From the NCBI RefSeq assembly GCF_000014685.1, contig NC_008321.1:3035001-3099000 (forward strand): 64,000 bases of DNA, given 5' to 3'. Within the stretch, counting starts at the first letter, position 1. Every line of letters starts with the position of its first letter. Position numbers and translations under genes: made by a program. Below the pieces are notes generated by a model. The model saw only the letters and a list, made by a program, of their open reading frames with translations, was not told where the DNA came from and did not search any database. This DNA comes from Shewanella sp. MR-4 (GTDB lineage: Bacteria; Pseudomonadota; Gammaproteobacteria; Enterobacterales; Shewanellaceae). Positions 8,716-17,846 of the stretch are shown here, in pieces.

Positions 8716-9032
8716 CTACTTATCCCTGTAATCGCCGATACAGCGCCCATTCCATTGTGCTGTTTCTACTCTCGAGTGTCGGTTAACGCCGAGATTAACC
8801 TATAGCGAGTGTCAGATTAAACAAAGGGTTATTTATTGTAAATAACAAATTTCAAACAACGATTTTATGCAAAAAGATAAACTTGCTAATTGGTAACCCC
8901 TCTTATAGGTCAGAGGCGTAAACCAAACTTATTGTCTGACTTACAGTTCACTTTATCCCCCCAAAGAAACACAAAAAAACGCTCTGCGGTTAGGCAGAGC
9001 GTTTGTGGATAAAGCCCTGTGATAAAAGGCGT
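8716..9032. other. Intergenic region between phoU and the DUF3137 gene
   Basis: Holds the phoU terminator (8972-9003) and a perfect 8-bp-arm palindrome GTTATTTA-TTG-TAAATAAC at 8828-8846, about 115 bp above the DUF3137 start. The palindrome could be an operator or just AT-rich upstream sequence. No gene is seen. Confidence 0.5.
8972..9003 (-). terminator. Terminator of the pst-phoU operon
   Basis: Arms AACGCTCTGC (8979-8988) and GCAGAGCGTT (8994-9003); leftward the stem runs into TTTTTTTGTG. It lies 30 bp after the phoU stop, closing the operon. Confidence 0.92.
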
Positions 9033-9743
9033 TTAGTCCTTTAAATCCTTTTCCATATCTTCGTAGGAAGTATGGCGAACGTCTTTACCTTTCACGTAGT
9101 AAATAATGTATTCGCAGATATTTTTACAACGATCGCCTACACGTTCAACCGCACGGGCTGCCCAGAGTACGTCTAATACATCGGGGATTGAGCGTGGATC
9201 TTCCATCATGTAGGTCATTAATTGACGGATAATGCCTTCATATTCACGGTCGAGCTTGGCATCTTCTTTATGAAGTTCCAGCGCCGAATCGGCATCCATA
9301 CGGGCTAAGGCATCGAGCGTTGCGTGCAGCATACGAATCGCATGGCGGCCCATATTTTCAATGCTGACTAATAACGGTTGCTGATTATTCAAACGCTTAT
9401 CTAATGCAGCCTTGGCAATACGCACACAGGCGTCACCGATACGCTCAAGATCGGCAATCGATTTTGAAATCGCGATGATCAGACGTAAGTCGCTCGCCGC
9501 CGGTTGGCGTTTAGCGATAATGCGGGTGCATTCTTCGTCAATCGAGACTTCCATGCCATTCACTTTGTGATCGCCGGTGATCACCTTTTGCGCTAATTCG
9601 GCATCTAAGGTGCTTAAGGCGTCGATGGCTTGCTCTAACTGACGCTCAACCAAGCCACCCATGGCGAGTACACGGTTACGGATATCATCTAACTCGGCGT
9701 TAAATTGCCCAGAGATATGTTTGTTTAAATTCATATTTTCCAT
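9033..9743 (-). CDS. phoU: Phosphate-specific transport accessory protein PhoU
   Basis: The 236-residue protein matches PhoU in length and sequence: two homologous three-helix halves, with the metal-binding-type segments RIGDACVRIAK and RVGDRCKNICEY. Family knowledge: PhoU is a cytoplasmic negative regulator that couples the Pst transporter to PhoR/PhoB signalling. It is the last gene of pstC-pstA-pstB-phoU, 127 bp after pstB, with a strong terminator behind it. The start ATG 9743 has AAAGG eight bases upstream. phoB and phoR are not in the window. Confidence 0.96.
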   Translation of the reverse strand: MENMNLNKHISGQFNAELDDIRNRVLAMGGLVERQLEQAIDALSTLDAELAQKVITGDHKVNGMEVSIDEECTRIIAKRQPAASDLRLIIAISKSIADLERIGDACVRIAKAALDKRLNNQQPLLVSIENMGRHAIRMLHATLDALARMDADSALELHKEDAKLDREYEGIIRQLMTYMMEDPRSIPDVLDVLWAARAVERVGDRCKNICEYIIYYVKGKDVRHTSYEDMEKDLKD

Positions 9744-9870
9744 TTGGCCAACCTTTTACTCAACTGTATCAACGCCTAGATGGAGTTTGCAATGTTTAAC
9801 TCTGTTCTAGGCGGTGGCTTATTTCGTTTATCGCTTATCACTCACATCACCACTGCCAAAGGCAAGGTGA

Positions 9871-10689
9871 TTAACCGTAACGGCCGGTAATGTAATCTTC
9901 GGTCTTACGTTTTTTCGGTGTGGTGAAAATGGTGTTGGTATCGGCGTATTCCACCAATTCGCCCATATACATAAAGGCTGTTTGATCCGACACCCGCGCC
10001 GCCTGTTGCATGTTGTGGGTAACGATAACCACTGTGTACTTAGTCTTAAGCTCAGTGATCAGCTCTTCGATGGTTAAGGTTGAAATCGGGTCGAGGGCCG
10101 AAGTGGGTTCGTCGAGCAGTAATACCTCTGGCTCGATGGCAATCGCACGGGCAATCACCAGACGTTGCTGCTGACCACCGGATAAGCCAAAGGCGTTATC
10201 GTGCAGACGGTCTTTCACTTCATCCCAAATCGCCGCGCCGCGTAGCGAACGCTCGGCCGCTTCGTCGAGTTCACGACGGTTGTTAATGCCCTGCAGACGC
10301 AGACCATAAACCACGTTTTCGTAAATCGACTTAGGGAATGGGTTAGGACGCTGGAACACCATACCTACGTTGCGGCGCAGGGCGGCAACGTCGATTTTTT
10401 TGTCATAAATATTTTGACCGTGCAGCAAAATCTCGCCGTCGATATGGCAGTTATCGACCAGATCGTTCATGCGGTTAATGCAGCGCAATAAGGTGGATTT
10501 ACCACAACCGCTGGGGCCGATAAACGCCGTAACTTGCTTCTTCGGGATCTTCATCGACACATTAAACAGCGCTTGCTTGTCGCCATAGCGCAGGTCTAAG
10601 TTGCGGATCTCCAGTGCGGTATCGTTCTGGCTCAAGTTTGCTAAGTCAAAGTTGTTGGTTTTCATGGCTGTCGAATCTATAGAAATCAT
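9871..10689 (-). CDS. pstB: Phosphate ABC transporter ATPase PstB
   Basis: The 272-residue ATPase has Walker [10 protein letters not shown], signature LSGGQQQR, Walker [14 protein letters not shown] and the switch His in [10 protein letters not shown]. PstB-specific features include [20 protein letters not shown] and the C-terminal ...[14 protein letters not shown]. It energises phosphate import by the PstC-PstA channel. The start ATG 10689 follows AGGACTGAAT. It sits 33 bp after pstA in one transcription unit. The N-terminus is about 12 residues longer than in E. coli PstB. Confidence 0.97.
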
Positions 10690-10722
10690 ATTCAGTCCTA
10701 ATACTTTCAGGATAATCGCTGA

Positions 10723-12381
10723 TTAATGCTCAAGCGAACGATATTTTTCACGTAAGTGGTTACGCACACTAATCGCGGTTAAGTTCAGTGCCACAATCAC
10801 TGTTACCAGCAAGAAGGAGGTGGCGTATACCAGAGGACGTGCCGCTTCAACGTTAGGACTCTGGAAGCCCACATCATAAATATGGAACCCTAAGTGCATG
10901 AATTTACGTTCTAAATGCACGAACGGGAAGTTTAAGTCCAGTGGCAATGTCGGTGCTAATTTCACTACACCCACCAGCATTAACGGTGCAACCTCACCCG
11001 CAGCGCGAGCCACGGCTAAAATCAGACCCGTCATGATCGCAGGGCTTGCCATGGGGATCACAATCCGCCATAGGGTTTCGGCCTTGGTTGCGCCCAGTGC
11101 CAAACTGCCTTGACGCACCGCGCTAGGAATACGGCTTAAGCCTTCTTCGGTCGATACAATCACCACTGGCAAGGTCAGAATCGCTAATGTCAGCGCCGAC
11201 CAAATCACCCCTGGTGAACCAAAGGTTGGTGACGGTAAGGCTTCGGCGTAAAACAGTTGGTCAATCGAGCCACCCATCATGTATACGAAGAACCCTAAAC
11301 CAAACACCCCGTACACAATCGATGGCACACCCGCTAAGTTGATCACCGCAATGCGGATCATCTTAGTGATTGGGCCTTTTTTGGCATATTCATGTAAGTA
11401 GATCGCAGCAATCACCCCGAATGGCGTCACGATAATCGCCATCAACAGCACCATAAACACGGTACCGAAAATTGCAGGGAACACGCCGCCCTCGGTGTTG
11501 GCTTCGCGTGGGTCGTCGCTGACAAAGCGGCCAAGCCCGACAAACCATTTGCCGATTTTACCCATCAAGCCTAAGTGGTTGACGTAGGTGACATCGAGAA
11601 CCGAATCCAGCTTAAGTTCAACCTCAACACCACGCATATCGCGAACGATAACAGAGTCGCGAGCCGCTTCATCACGCAGGGCAAACAGCTCTTTTTCAAG
11701 CACATGGTATTCTTTTTGGAGCGCTTCCTTCGCGGCCGCTAACTCCAGCTTACGGCTATCGGTCAGCTCACCATCTAACTCGTAACGACGCTCTTTTAAA
11801 CGCAGTTTCTCGATGTTGTAGTTAATCGCACCAATATCTTGTTTTTGCAGTGATAACGCTTTGTCAGACAAAGCAACGGCACGGTCGATATGCTCCATTA
11901 AAGAGGATTCAAGCGCATCGTTTTTCAGCTCTAAGCGTTTACCGTTTTCAATCACGGCCACTGGGTAGCCATAAAAGTTACCGTTTTTAGCACGCTCAAG
12001 CATGGCCACATCGGCAGGCTCGCTACGGCTGATAATGTCTGTTGCTAAAATCCAGCGGAAATCTAAGCCCACAAACTCACGGTTACCGGTTTTCACTAAG
12101 TAACGTGTCACAAACTCACCGGGTGGCTGTTTAAACACATGGCCCGCGGCGGTTAAGCGTTCGGTCGGCACTTCTTCCCTATCGTAAATCTCACCGATTA
12201 AGGTTGAACGTGCACCAGTGTTATCTTCGAGTTCCCATTGATAAATCGTTGCAGGCCAAAAGTAGCTTAATCCGCGCCATGCAATGAGCAGTAACAGGCC
12301 TAATACTGCAATCAAACTGATGCTCACCGCGCCACCTGTCATCCAAATCCATGGCGAGCCTGATTTTACCCACTTACCCAT
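10723..12381 (-). CDS. pstA: Phosphate ABC transporter permease PstA, enlarged form
   Basis: At 552 residues it is nearly twice the usual PstA (about 296 in E. coli). After the first membrane helix (about 18-40) comes a ~270-residue insert, presumably periplasmic, with a predicted coiled coil (about 165-245, KLELAAAKEALQKEYHVLEKEL-like heptads). The C-terminal ~270 residues form the normal permease with the EAA-type loop GALGATKAETLWRIVIPMA-like sequence. It pairs with PstC, which is enlarged in the same way. Start ATG 12381 has GAGAGG upstream. The insert's role is unknown; because no PstS is encoded nearby it might help capture substrate or binding protein, which is inference. Confidence 0.93.
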   Translation of the reverse strand: MGKWVKSGSPWIWMTGGAVSISLIAVLGLLLLIAWRGLSYFWPATIYQWELEDNTGARSTLIGEIYDREEVPTERLTAAGHVFKQPPGEFVTRYLVKTGNREFVGLDFRWILATDIISRSEPADVAMLERAKNGNFYGYPVAVIENGKRLELKNDALESSLMEHIDRAVALSDKALSLQKQDIGAINYNIEKLRLKERRYELDGELTDSRKLELAAAKEALQKEYHVLEKELFALRDEAARDSVIVRDMRGVEVELKLDSVLDVTYVNHLGLMGKIGKWFVGLGRFVSDDPREANTEGGVFPAIFGTVFMVLLMAIIVTPFGVIAAIYLHEYAKKGPITKMIRIAVINLAGVPSIVYGVFGLGFFVYMMGGSIDQLFYAEALPSPTFGSPGVIWSALTLAILTLPVVIVSTEEGLSRIPSAVRQGSLALGATKAETLWRIVIPMASPAIMTGLILAVARAAGEVAPLMLVGVVKLAPTLPLDLNFPFVHLERKFMHLGFHIYDVGFQSPNVEAARPLVYATSFLLVTVIVALNLTAISVRNHLREKYRSLEH

Positions 12382-12440
12382 TGCACAAACCTCTCAAGGT
12401 CATTGGCGAAATAGTATTTAGTATCATTATCTTATTTCCA

Positions 12441-14699
12441 TTACAGCGAGCTATAGCGGTCACGTAGACGCTGTCTTACCACTTCGGCAATCGTGTTAAA
12501 GAAGAAGGTAAATACGAACAGAACGAAGGCCGCGAGGAACAGCACTCGATAGTGCGAGCTGCCAATTGCCGACTCTGGCATTTCCACCGCGATGTTAGCC
12601 GCCAGCGTACGCATACCTTCAAATACGCTCCATTCCATGATGGCGGTGTTACCCGTTGCCATCAGTACGATCATGGTTTCACCCACAGCGCGGCCAAGAC
12701 CCATCATGACCGCAGAGAAAATCCCTGGACTTGCGGTCAACAGCACGACACGTGTCAGGGTTTGCCAAGGCGTCGCGCCCAGCGCCAAACTGCCGTTAGA
12801 TAAATGGCGTGGCACAGAGAAAATCGCGTCTTCGGCAATCGAGAAAATCGTTGGAATAACCGCAAAGCCCATGGCGATACCCACTACCAGCGCGTTACGT
12901 TGGTCGAAGGTGATGCCTAATTCGTTAGTGATAAATTGACGAGTGTTACCATCAAACAGCGCCACTTCGATCATCGGGCTGATGGCAAAGGAGAACCAAC
13001 CCACAAAGCAGATAACCGGAATGAGCATCAGCTCTTGATAGACTTCAGGCAGACGTTGTTTCCAAGTACCGGGTAATTTGCTCCAAGAGTACGCCGACAC
13101 CAGAATCGCCGTTGGCAGCAGGATCAGCAGTATTAGGATGCCCGGTAGATGTTCTTCAATCAGCGGTGCTAACCAAAGTCCGGCGAGGAAACCTAAGATA
13201 ACCGTCGGTAAGGCTTCCATGATTTCAATCGTTGGCTTAACGATGCCGCGCACCTTTGGCGACATAAAGTAAGCAGTATAGATGGCGCCCGCAATCGCTA
13301 ATGGTACGGCAAACAGCATGGCGTAGAATGCCGCCTTCATGGTGCCGTAGGCCAATGGCATTAAGCTGAGTTTGGCTTCAAAGTCATCGCTACCCGAGGT
13401 GGATTGCCACACAAACTTAGGCTCAGGGTAACCTTCGTACCACACCTTATTCCACAGCGCGCTCCAAGACACTTCTGGGTGCGAGTTTTCTACGTGGAAG
13501 ATATTCAGTTGCTTGTTCGCTTCAACCACTAAGCCGTTAGAACGTGGGCTAAAGCCCATCACGCCTGGGTTTTTAAGGTCAAACTTTTCATCAAACAGTT
13601 CGCGCTCACTGGTGGTATACAGGAGTGATAACTCACCCTCTGGGCTCACCACGGCAAAACTTTTACGGTAGAACTCAGAGGCAATCGAGGCCACTGGCGC
13701 TAAGTCGGTAAACTCACGGATCTCTTTGTATAAACGGCCTTTTGGACCATTCACTTGGAAGTACTGGGTTACCACACCTGAGTCGTAGCTCACCAGAATC
13801 GAGCTGGCACCGGCAAGTAAGGCAATGTTGTTAACCTTAGACTTTTCCTTTTCCGCATCAATCACCTGCATTAAATCCAGGCTCTCAACATCACGGATAT
13901 TGTAGATAAACACCTTGTTGCCCATTTGCAGCATCAATTGGCGTTGATCCGGCGTCATCAATTGGTGTGCAACTTTTTTAGGTGCATCGGGCAGTAGTGC
14001 GCCCGTGGTCGTCCATTCCACCTCTTCGGTCATCATGTTTTCTTGACCTTCGAGACGGCTTAAACGCCAAGCACCATTGTCATCTTGGTAGGCGAAGCTG
14101 ATTTTATCGTTGCTGTAGCTAAAGGCTAAATGATGGATAGCGCTGCCCGATTCATCGATAGTGATCGGCGCTTCACCCGCGCTGTAACGCAGTTTTGGGG
14201 TAATAAGGCGCTTGTTGTTAGGGTAACTTAAGCCAAACTCAATCCCTACGATTAAGGCTTGACCGTTACTTAACCCCAGTGCGAAGCGTTGCTCACTCGG
14301 CGCGGCAATCGCGGCGCTGGTTACGCTCACACCCGCAGGTAATGGCGGTGTAAAACTGGAGAGTAAACTGCCATCGGCAACAGTGTAGAAATCCACTTGG
14401 CCATCGGCGGCCACGCGATACATAACCTCATTTTGCTCGTCGGCACCGACCATCAGAGTCGCGACTTCAGCATGTTGATAACTCACGCTTTTTACGGGAG
14501 TCACATCCGCGCTGTCGAAAATGGGTTTAATCACGTACAGCAAATAGAAGAAGATCAACAATAAGGCGACAAACACCATAGTGCCGCCAATCGTGACCCC
14601 AATTTGAGCCGCTTTATCCTTAAATGCCCTGCGACTTGAACGTCCGCCTTTCAGCATACTTTGCGGCGCAGAACCAGGTTGAATGACCTGACTTTCCAT
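12441..14699 (-). CDS. pstC: Phosphate ABC transporter permease PstC, enlarged form
   Basis: At 752 residues this is more than double E. coli PstC (319). A membrane helix at about residues 37-60 leads into a ~380-residue region, presumably periplasmic, with repeated short beta-strand motifs (MVGADEQNEVMYRVAADG, FALGLSNGQALIVG, ILVSYDSGVVTQYF) that suggest a beta-propeller-like fold. The C-terminal ~300 residues are the MetI-like permease with SLALGATPWQTLTRVVLLTA. Genes in other marine gammaproteobacteria share this layout as I recall. First gene of the operon; start ATG 14699 follows AGAGG, and a Pho box lies 124-141 bp above it. Confidence 0.93.
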   Translation of the reverse strand: MESQVIQPGSAPQSMLKGGRSSRRAFKDKAAQIGVTIGGTMVFVALLLIFFYLLYVIKPIFDSADVTPVKSVSYQHAEVATLMVGADEQNEVMYRVAADGQVDFYTVADGSLLSSFTPPLPAGVSVTSAAIAAPSEQRFALGLSNGQALIVGIEFGLSYPNNKRLITPKLRYSAGEAPITIDESGSAIHHLAFSYSNDKISFAYQDDNGAWRLSRLEGQENMMTEEVEWTTTGALLPDAPKKVAHQLMTPDQRQLMLQMGNKVFIYNIRDVESLDLMQVIDAEKEKSKVNNIALLAGASSILVSYDSGVVTQYFQVNGPKGRLYKEIREFTDLAPVASIASEFYRKSFAVVSPEGELSLLYTTSERELFDEKFDLKNPGVMGFSPRSNGLVVEANKQLNIFHVENSHPEVSWSALWNKVWYEGYPEPKFVWQSTSGSDDFEAKLSLMPLAYGTMKAAFYAMLFAVPLAIAGAIYTAYFMSPKVRGIVKPTIEIMEALPTVILGFLAGLWLAPLIEEHLPGILILLILLPTAILVSAYSWSKLPGTWKQRLPEVYQELMLIPVICFVGWFSFAISPMIEVALFDGNTRQFITNELGITFDQRNALVVGIAMGFAVIPTIFSIAEDAIFSVPRHLSNGSLALGATPWQTLTRVVLLTASPGIFSAVMMGLGRAVGETMIVLMATGNTAIMEWSVFEGMRTLAANIAVEMPESAIGSSHYRVLFLAAFVLFVFTFFFNTIAEVVRQRLRDRYSSL

Positions 14700-14822
14700 T
14701 AAGAACCTCTATTATTAAAGCCTGTGAGTTTTTTCGCTAGGAATTGCGAAATGCTATGCTTACACTGTTTGAGCATAAACTGAGCAATAACAACACCCTT
14801 CATTCTAAGTGCGTTGAATTAT

Positions 14823-14840
14823 ATGACGCAAAGATGACAG
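14823..14840 (-). promoter_or_regulatory. Pho box (PhoB operator) of the pst operon
   Basis: On the leftward strand the sequence reads CTGTCAT-CTTT-GCGTCAT: two 7-bp direct repeats with 11-bp periodicity, matching the PhoB consensus CTGTCAT-(4)-CTGTCAT at 12 of 14 repeat positions. TATAAT overlaps its end and a TAGAAT hexamer lies 15 bp downstream. The divergent GcvR-like gene starts 59 bp away on the other side. Confidence 0.85.
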
Positions 14841-14898
14841 TTGTGTTACACCCGATTTTAAAACAGGTGCCTTTTACAAAAAATAGGAGTCAGTCGCC

Positions 14899-15399
14899 AT
14901 GCTACGATATTTAATCACGCTTCAAGCACCTGATAGAAAAGGATTAGTCGAGCAAATCGCCCATGCCGTGAGTCGCCATGGCGGCAACTGGTTAGACTCA
15001 GAGTTGCGCCATATCGACGGGATCTTTGCCGCCATATTGTTACTCGAGGTGCCTTCCCTGAAAATGGATGAGCTGATTGAAGCCTTGGAATGTATCGACG
15101 GCCTCACCCTCACCTATTCAAAAACCTCGGTCGCCCTCAAACCCGTTAAGCGGCTCACCTACAGCCTAGTGTCCTACGACAGACCCGGATTAGTGCTGGA
15201 TATTTCCAATCGCATCACCGCCCTAGGTATCAATATCGAACAGTTTAGCAGCCAGTTTGAGACCGCTGGCCATACTGGTATCGCCTTGTTTCGCGCCACC
15301 ATTGGCTTAGGTTTAACTGACCTAGCCCAAGAGGAACAACTGGTGCAGTCCCTCTACTCCCTCGGTGATGACTTAGTGCTGGATAAACTCAGCCGTTAA
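14899..15399 (+). CDS. GcvR-like protein with two ACT domains
   Basis: The 166-residue protein consists of two ACT domains (about 1-80 and 88-162), each starting with an alpha/beta segment such as LITLQAPDRKGLVEQIAHAVSRHGGN and SYDRPGLVLDISNRITALGINI. This is the GcvR layout. In E. coli GcvR binds GcvA and glycine to repress the glycine cleavage genes, but many GcvR-like paralogues have no proven partner. The start ATG 14899 has TAGGAG upstream. Divergent from pstC and sharing the 199-bp spacer with the Pho box; a bidirectional terminator follows. Confidence 0.82.
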   Translation: MLRYLITLQAPDRKGLVEQIAHAVSRHGGNWLDSELRHIDGIFAAILLLEVPSLKMDELIEALECIDGLTLTYSKTSVALKPVKRLTYSLVSYDRPGLVLDISNRITALGINIEQFSSQFETAGHTGIALFRATIGLGLTDLAQEEQLVQSLYSLGDDLVLDKLSR

Positions 15400-15415
15400 C
15401 CCTCAACCCCTTCAA

Positions 15416-15451
15416 TAAAAAACGCCGCGGGCACTCCCAGCGGCGTTTTTT
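15416..15451. terminator. Bidirectional terminator between GcvR-like and EamA genes
   Basis: Arms AACGCCGC (15421-15428) and GCGGCGTT (15440-15447) flanked by AAAAAA on the left and TTTTTT on the right, serving both converging genes. Confidence 0.92.
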
Positions 15452-15459
15452 ATGGTGAG

Positions 15460-16347
15460 TTAACTGACTTTCTGGTGCCGAGACTTAATCAAATAGCGCA
15501 GCGGCACTTGGGAAATCAACATCCCCAGCAGCATCAAGCCGCACCCAAACAAGGCGCGCAGTCCTAAGCTTTCACCAAGGAACAGAATACCGCCGATGGC
15601 CGCAAACACGGTTTCTAAACTCAAAATAATCGCCGCGTGCGCAGGATGAGCATGCTTTTGCGCCAGCACCTGTAAAGTGTAGGCAATACCCACTGAAATC
15701 AGCCCCGCGTAGGCCAGTGAGCCCCAAGCTGCAATCACCTTATCGACTGTCGTGACCTCAATGGCCGCCGACACAAGTAGGCTTAACACGCCGCACACCA
15801 AAAACTGCATCATGGCGAGTAACACAGGCGAAATTCGCTTGGCAAAATGATCCACCGCCAAAATATGCATCGCCCAAAACAGTGCGCCAATCAATTGCAG
15901 CGTATCACCATAACCGAGGTGAAAGCCGTCTTTAATGCTTAAAAAATACAGCCCCACCACGGCGATACCACAGCCCACCCAGGTATTGGCGCCGGTAGCA
16001 TGTTTCAGGGCTAAGCCCAATATCGGCACTAACACGATATAAAGCCCAGTGATAAAGCCCGCGTTAGCGGCCGTGGTATAAAGCAGTCCCACCTGTTGTA
16101 GCGATGCGCCAGCAAATAACAGTCCGCCCACCGCAACACAGCCAATGGCAAAATCTTTGGGTGTACCGAGATGAATTTTGCCTTGCCGAGCCAAGTACCA
16201 CACCAGAGGAACGAGTGACACAGTACCAATTAAGAAACGTAGCCCGTTGAATGCAAACGGCGATAAATGCTCCATCCCTAAGGTTTGGGCGACAAAACCA
16301 AAGCCCCAGATAGCGGCGGCGAGCAGGAGTAAAAAATTGGCAGGCAA
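15460..16347 (-). CDS. EamA/DMT-family transporter
   Basis: The protein has about ten membrane helices in two EamA halves, with the family's opening AAAIWGFGFVAQ and the second-half GLISVGIAYTLQVLAQKHAHPAHAAIILSLE-type region. Members export metabolites or amino acids, but no substrate can be assigned here. No ATG opens the frame well. TTG at 16347 gives MPANFLLLLAAAIWG, the usual beginning in relatives, with AGAGA upstream; a TTG seven codons earlier (16368) has no ribosome site. It converges on the GcvR-like gene and shares its terminator. Confidence 0.82.
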   Translation of the reverse strand: MPANFLLLLAAAIWGFGFVAQTLGMEHLSPFAFNGLRFLIGTVSLVPLVWYLARQGKIHLGTPKDFAIGCVAVGGLLFAGASLQQVGLLYTTAANAGFITGLYIVLVPILGLALKHATGANTWVGCGIAVVGLYFLSIKDGFHLGYGDTLQLIGALFWAMHILAVDHFAKRISPVLLAMMQFLVCGVLSLLVSAAIEVTTVDKVIAAWGSLAYAGLISVGIAYTLQVLAQKHAHPAHAAIILSLETVFAAIGGILFLGESLGLRALFGCGLMLLGMLISQVPLRYLIKSRHQKVS

Positions 16348-16493
16348 GATACAGTCTCTATGATTCAAAAGGATGACAAGATTACCCAGATGCTGGGCGC
16401 TTGTCCAAATATGTTGCGATACTGTTAGCTTTTACGCCACGCCCTACTGGCGAGTCTTGCCTTGTAGGCTGTTGGCCTGACTCAAGATTTCAT

Positions 16494-17602
16494 TTAAAAC
16501 ACTGAGTCGGATTGCTTTGCCAACTGCACTGCTTTGTTGGAAGCATCAATCGCCAGAGCGGTTTGACCATCAAGATCGTAGGCAGTTGCTAAGCTATCCC
16601 AGAGCACCTCAGACATAGGAAACACCTTTGTCCCCTCCTGTAAAATCTCCACTCCCCACGCCGTTTTTTGCTCATAGCTGGCCTTGAGACCATAGACATT
16701 GTACTGCTGTGCAGAAAGCGGAAACTCATAGCCAAAGACCGCCGTTTGCTGGTGATATAACTGCTTTAACGCCTTTAGCGGCATCACCGCGACTTCGGGC
16801 ACCGCATTCCAGCCTGCAAACAGCGTCTTTAATGCCTCTACATTGCCGATAAGCGGGGTACTGTCATGGGTTTCTTCAGGGAATCGTTTATCAAACCATC
16901 GCAACATTTGGGCTGAAGGAGGCTTCACTGACGGGCTGCTACCCAAGGTATTTTGCAATTGGGTGATTTGGGCAGCAAAGGCGCTGGCCATCTCGTTGGG
17001 TTCACTGGCGATACTCAAAAACCAACGCATGGGTTTTGTCCGTTTGGCAACAGCTAACTTAGCGGACTCGTGTACGAGCCAATTATTGTCCCACCAAAGG
17101 CTTGGGCTAATTGATATCGCCGCATTAAACCGACTATCGGGCGTCAGAGCCACATAACTGCTGAATAGCCCAGCCAAAGAGTGCCCGGACAGAATGTGGT
17201 AATCGGCCATGCGATATTTCTGGCTCAAGCTGCTGAGTAGTTCTGTTTCTAAAAACTGCCTGTAATTCTCTGCTCCGCCACTTCGGTCTTTGAACTGTTC
17301 TAATGGGGTCGGCGTAAACGACTTTAAGCGATTATTCGAGCTGACACCCACCACGATCAGTTCGGGGACGATGGCATAACCACTTAAAAAACCGACATTC
17401 GCGGCAATATGCTCAAATTGTGTCGAGCCATCCAAGACAACTAAAACGGGATAACGAAAATCGCTGGAATGACCATAGGTTTCGGGGAGTCTGATTTGTA
17501 AGTTAATGTCATCATTCAATATTTCAGAATGGATCTGCATTTTGTCTGTCTGTGCCATCACCTGCATCGACAGGAAAAAATCAGTCCTAATACCATCCGC
17601 AT
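16494..17602 (-). CDS. Secreted esterase (Fes/IroE-type alpha/beta-hydrolase), apparent N-terminal frameshift
   Basis: The main frame (from 17567 leftward, 357 codons) encodes an esterase-D-type alpha/beta hydrolase with nucleophile GHSLAG, an acidic region and a C-terminal TPR-like segment (LWDSLATAYDLDGQTALAIDASNKAV). The best start is ATG 17602 behind AAGGAGG, but that frame (MRMVLGLIFS...) hits a stop after 14 codons. Adding one base to the six-T run (coding strand; 17575-17580) would join it to the main frame and yield a signal peptide MRMVLGLIFFLSMQVMAQ. So this is a one-base deletion, a slippery phase-variable tract or a sequencing error. Family members hydrolyse ferric siderophore esters or simple esters; the substrate is unknown. 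Confidence 0.75.
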
Positions 17603-17846
17603 CGTTAACCTCCTTGAATAATGGCAGCTAAGTTACTGGTTTTTATCAATACAATCAATTCATTAACATAATTACGCCTCCAGAAAGCCCTGATTAGCCA
17701 CGTATGGCAGTCAGGCTCTCAATCGAGAATTCCTATCTAAACTCGGCGGGATAATCTTGTATACTGCACACCACGCAATGACGAATGCATAAGTGCGCTG
17801 GATGTCTTACCAAACCCAGTGACACCATAAAAAACTAGGAACACCT

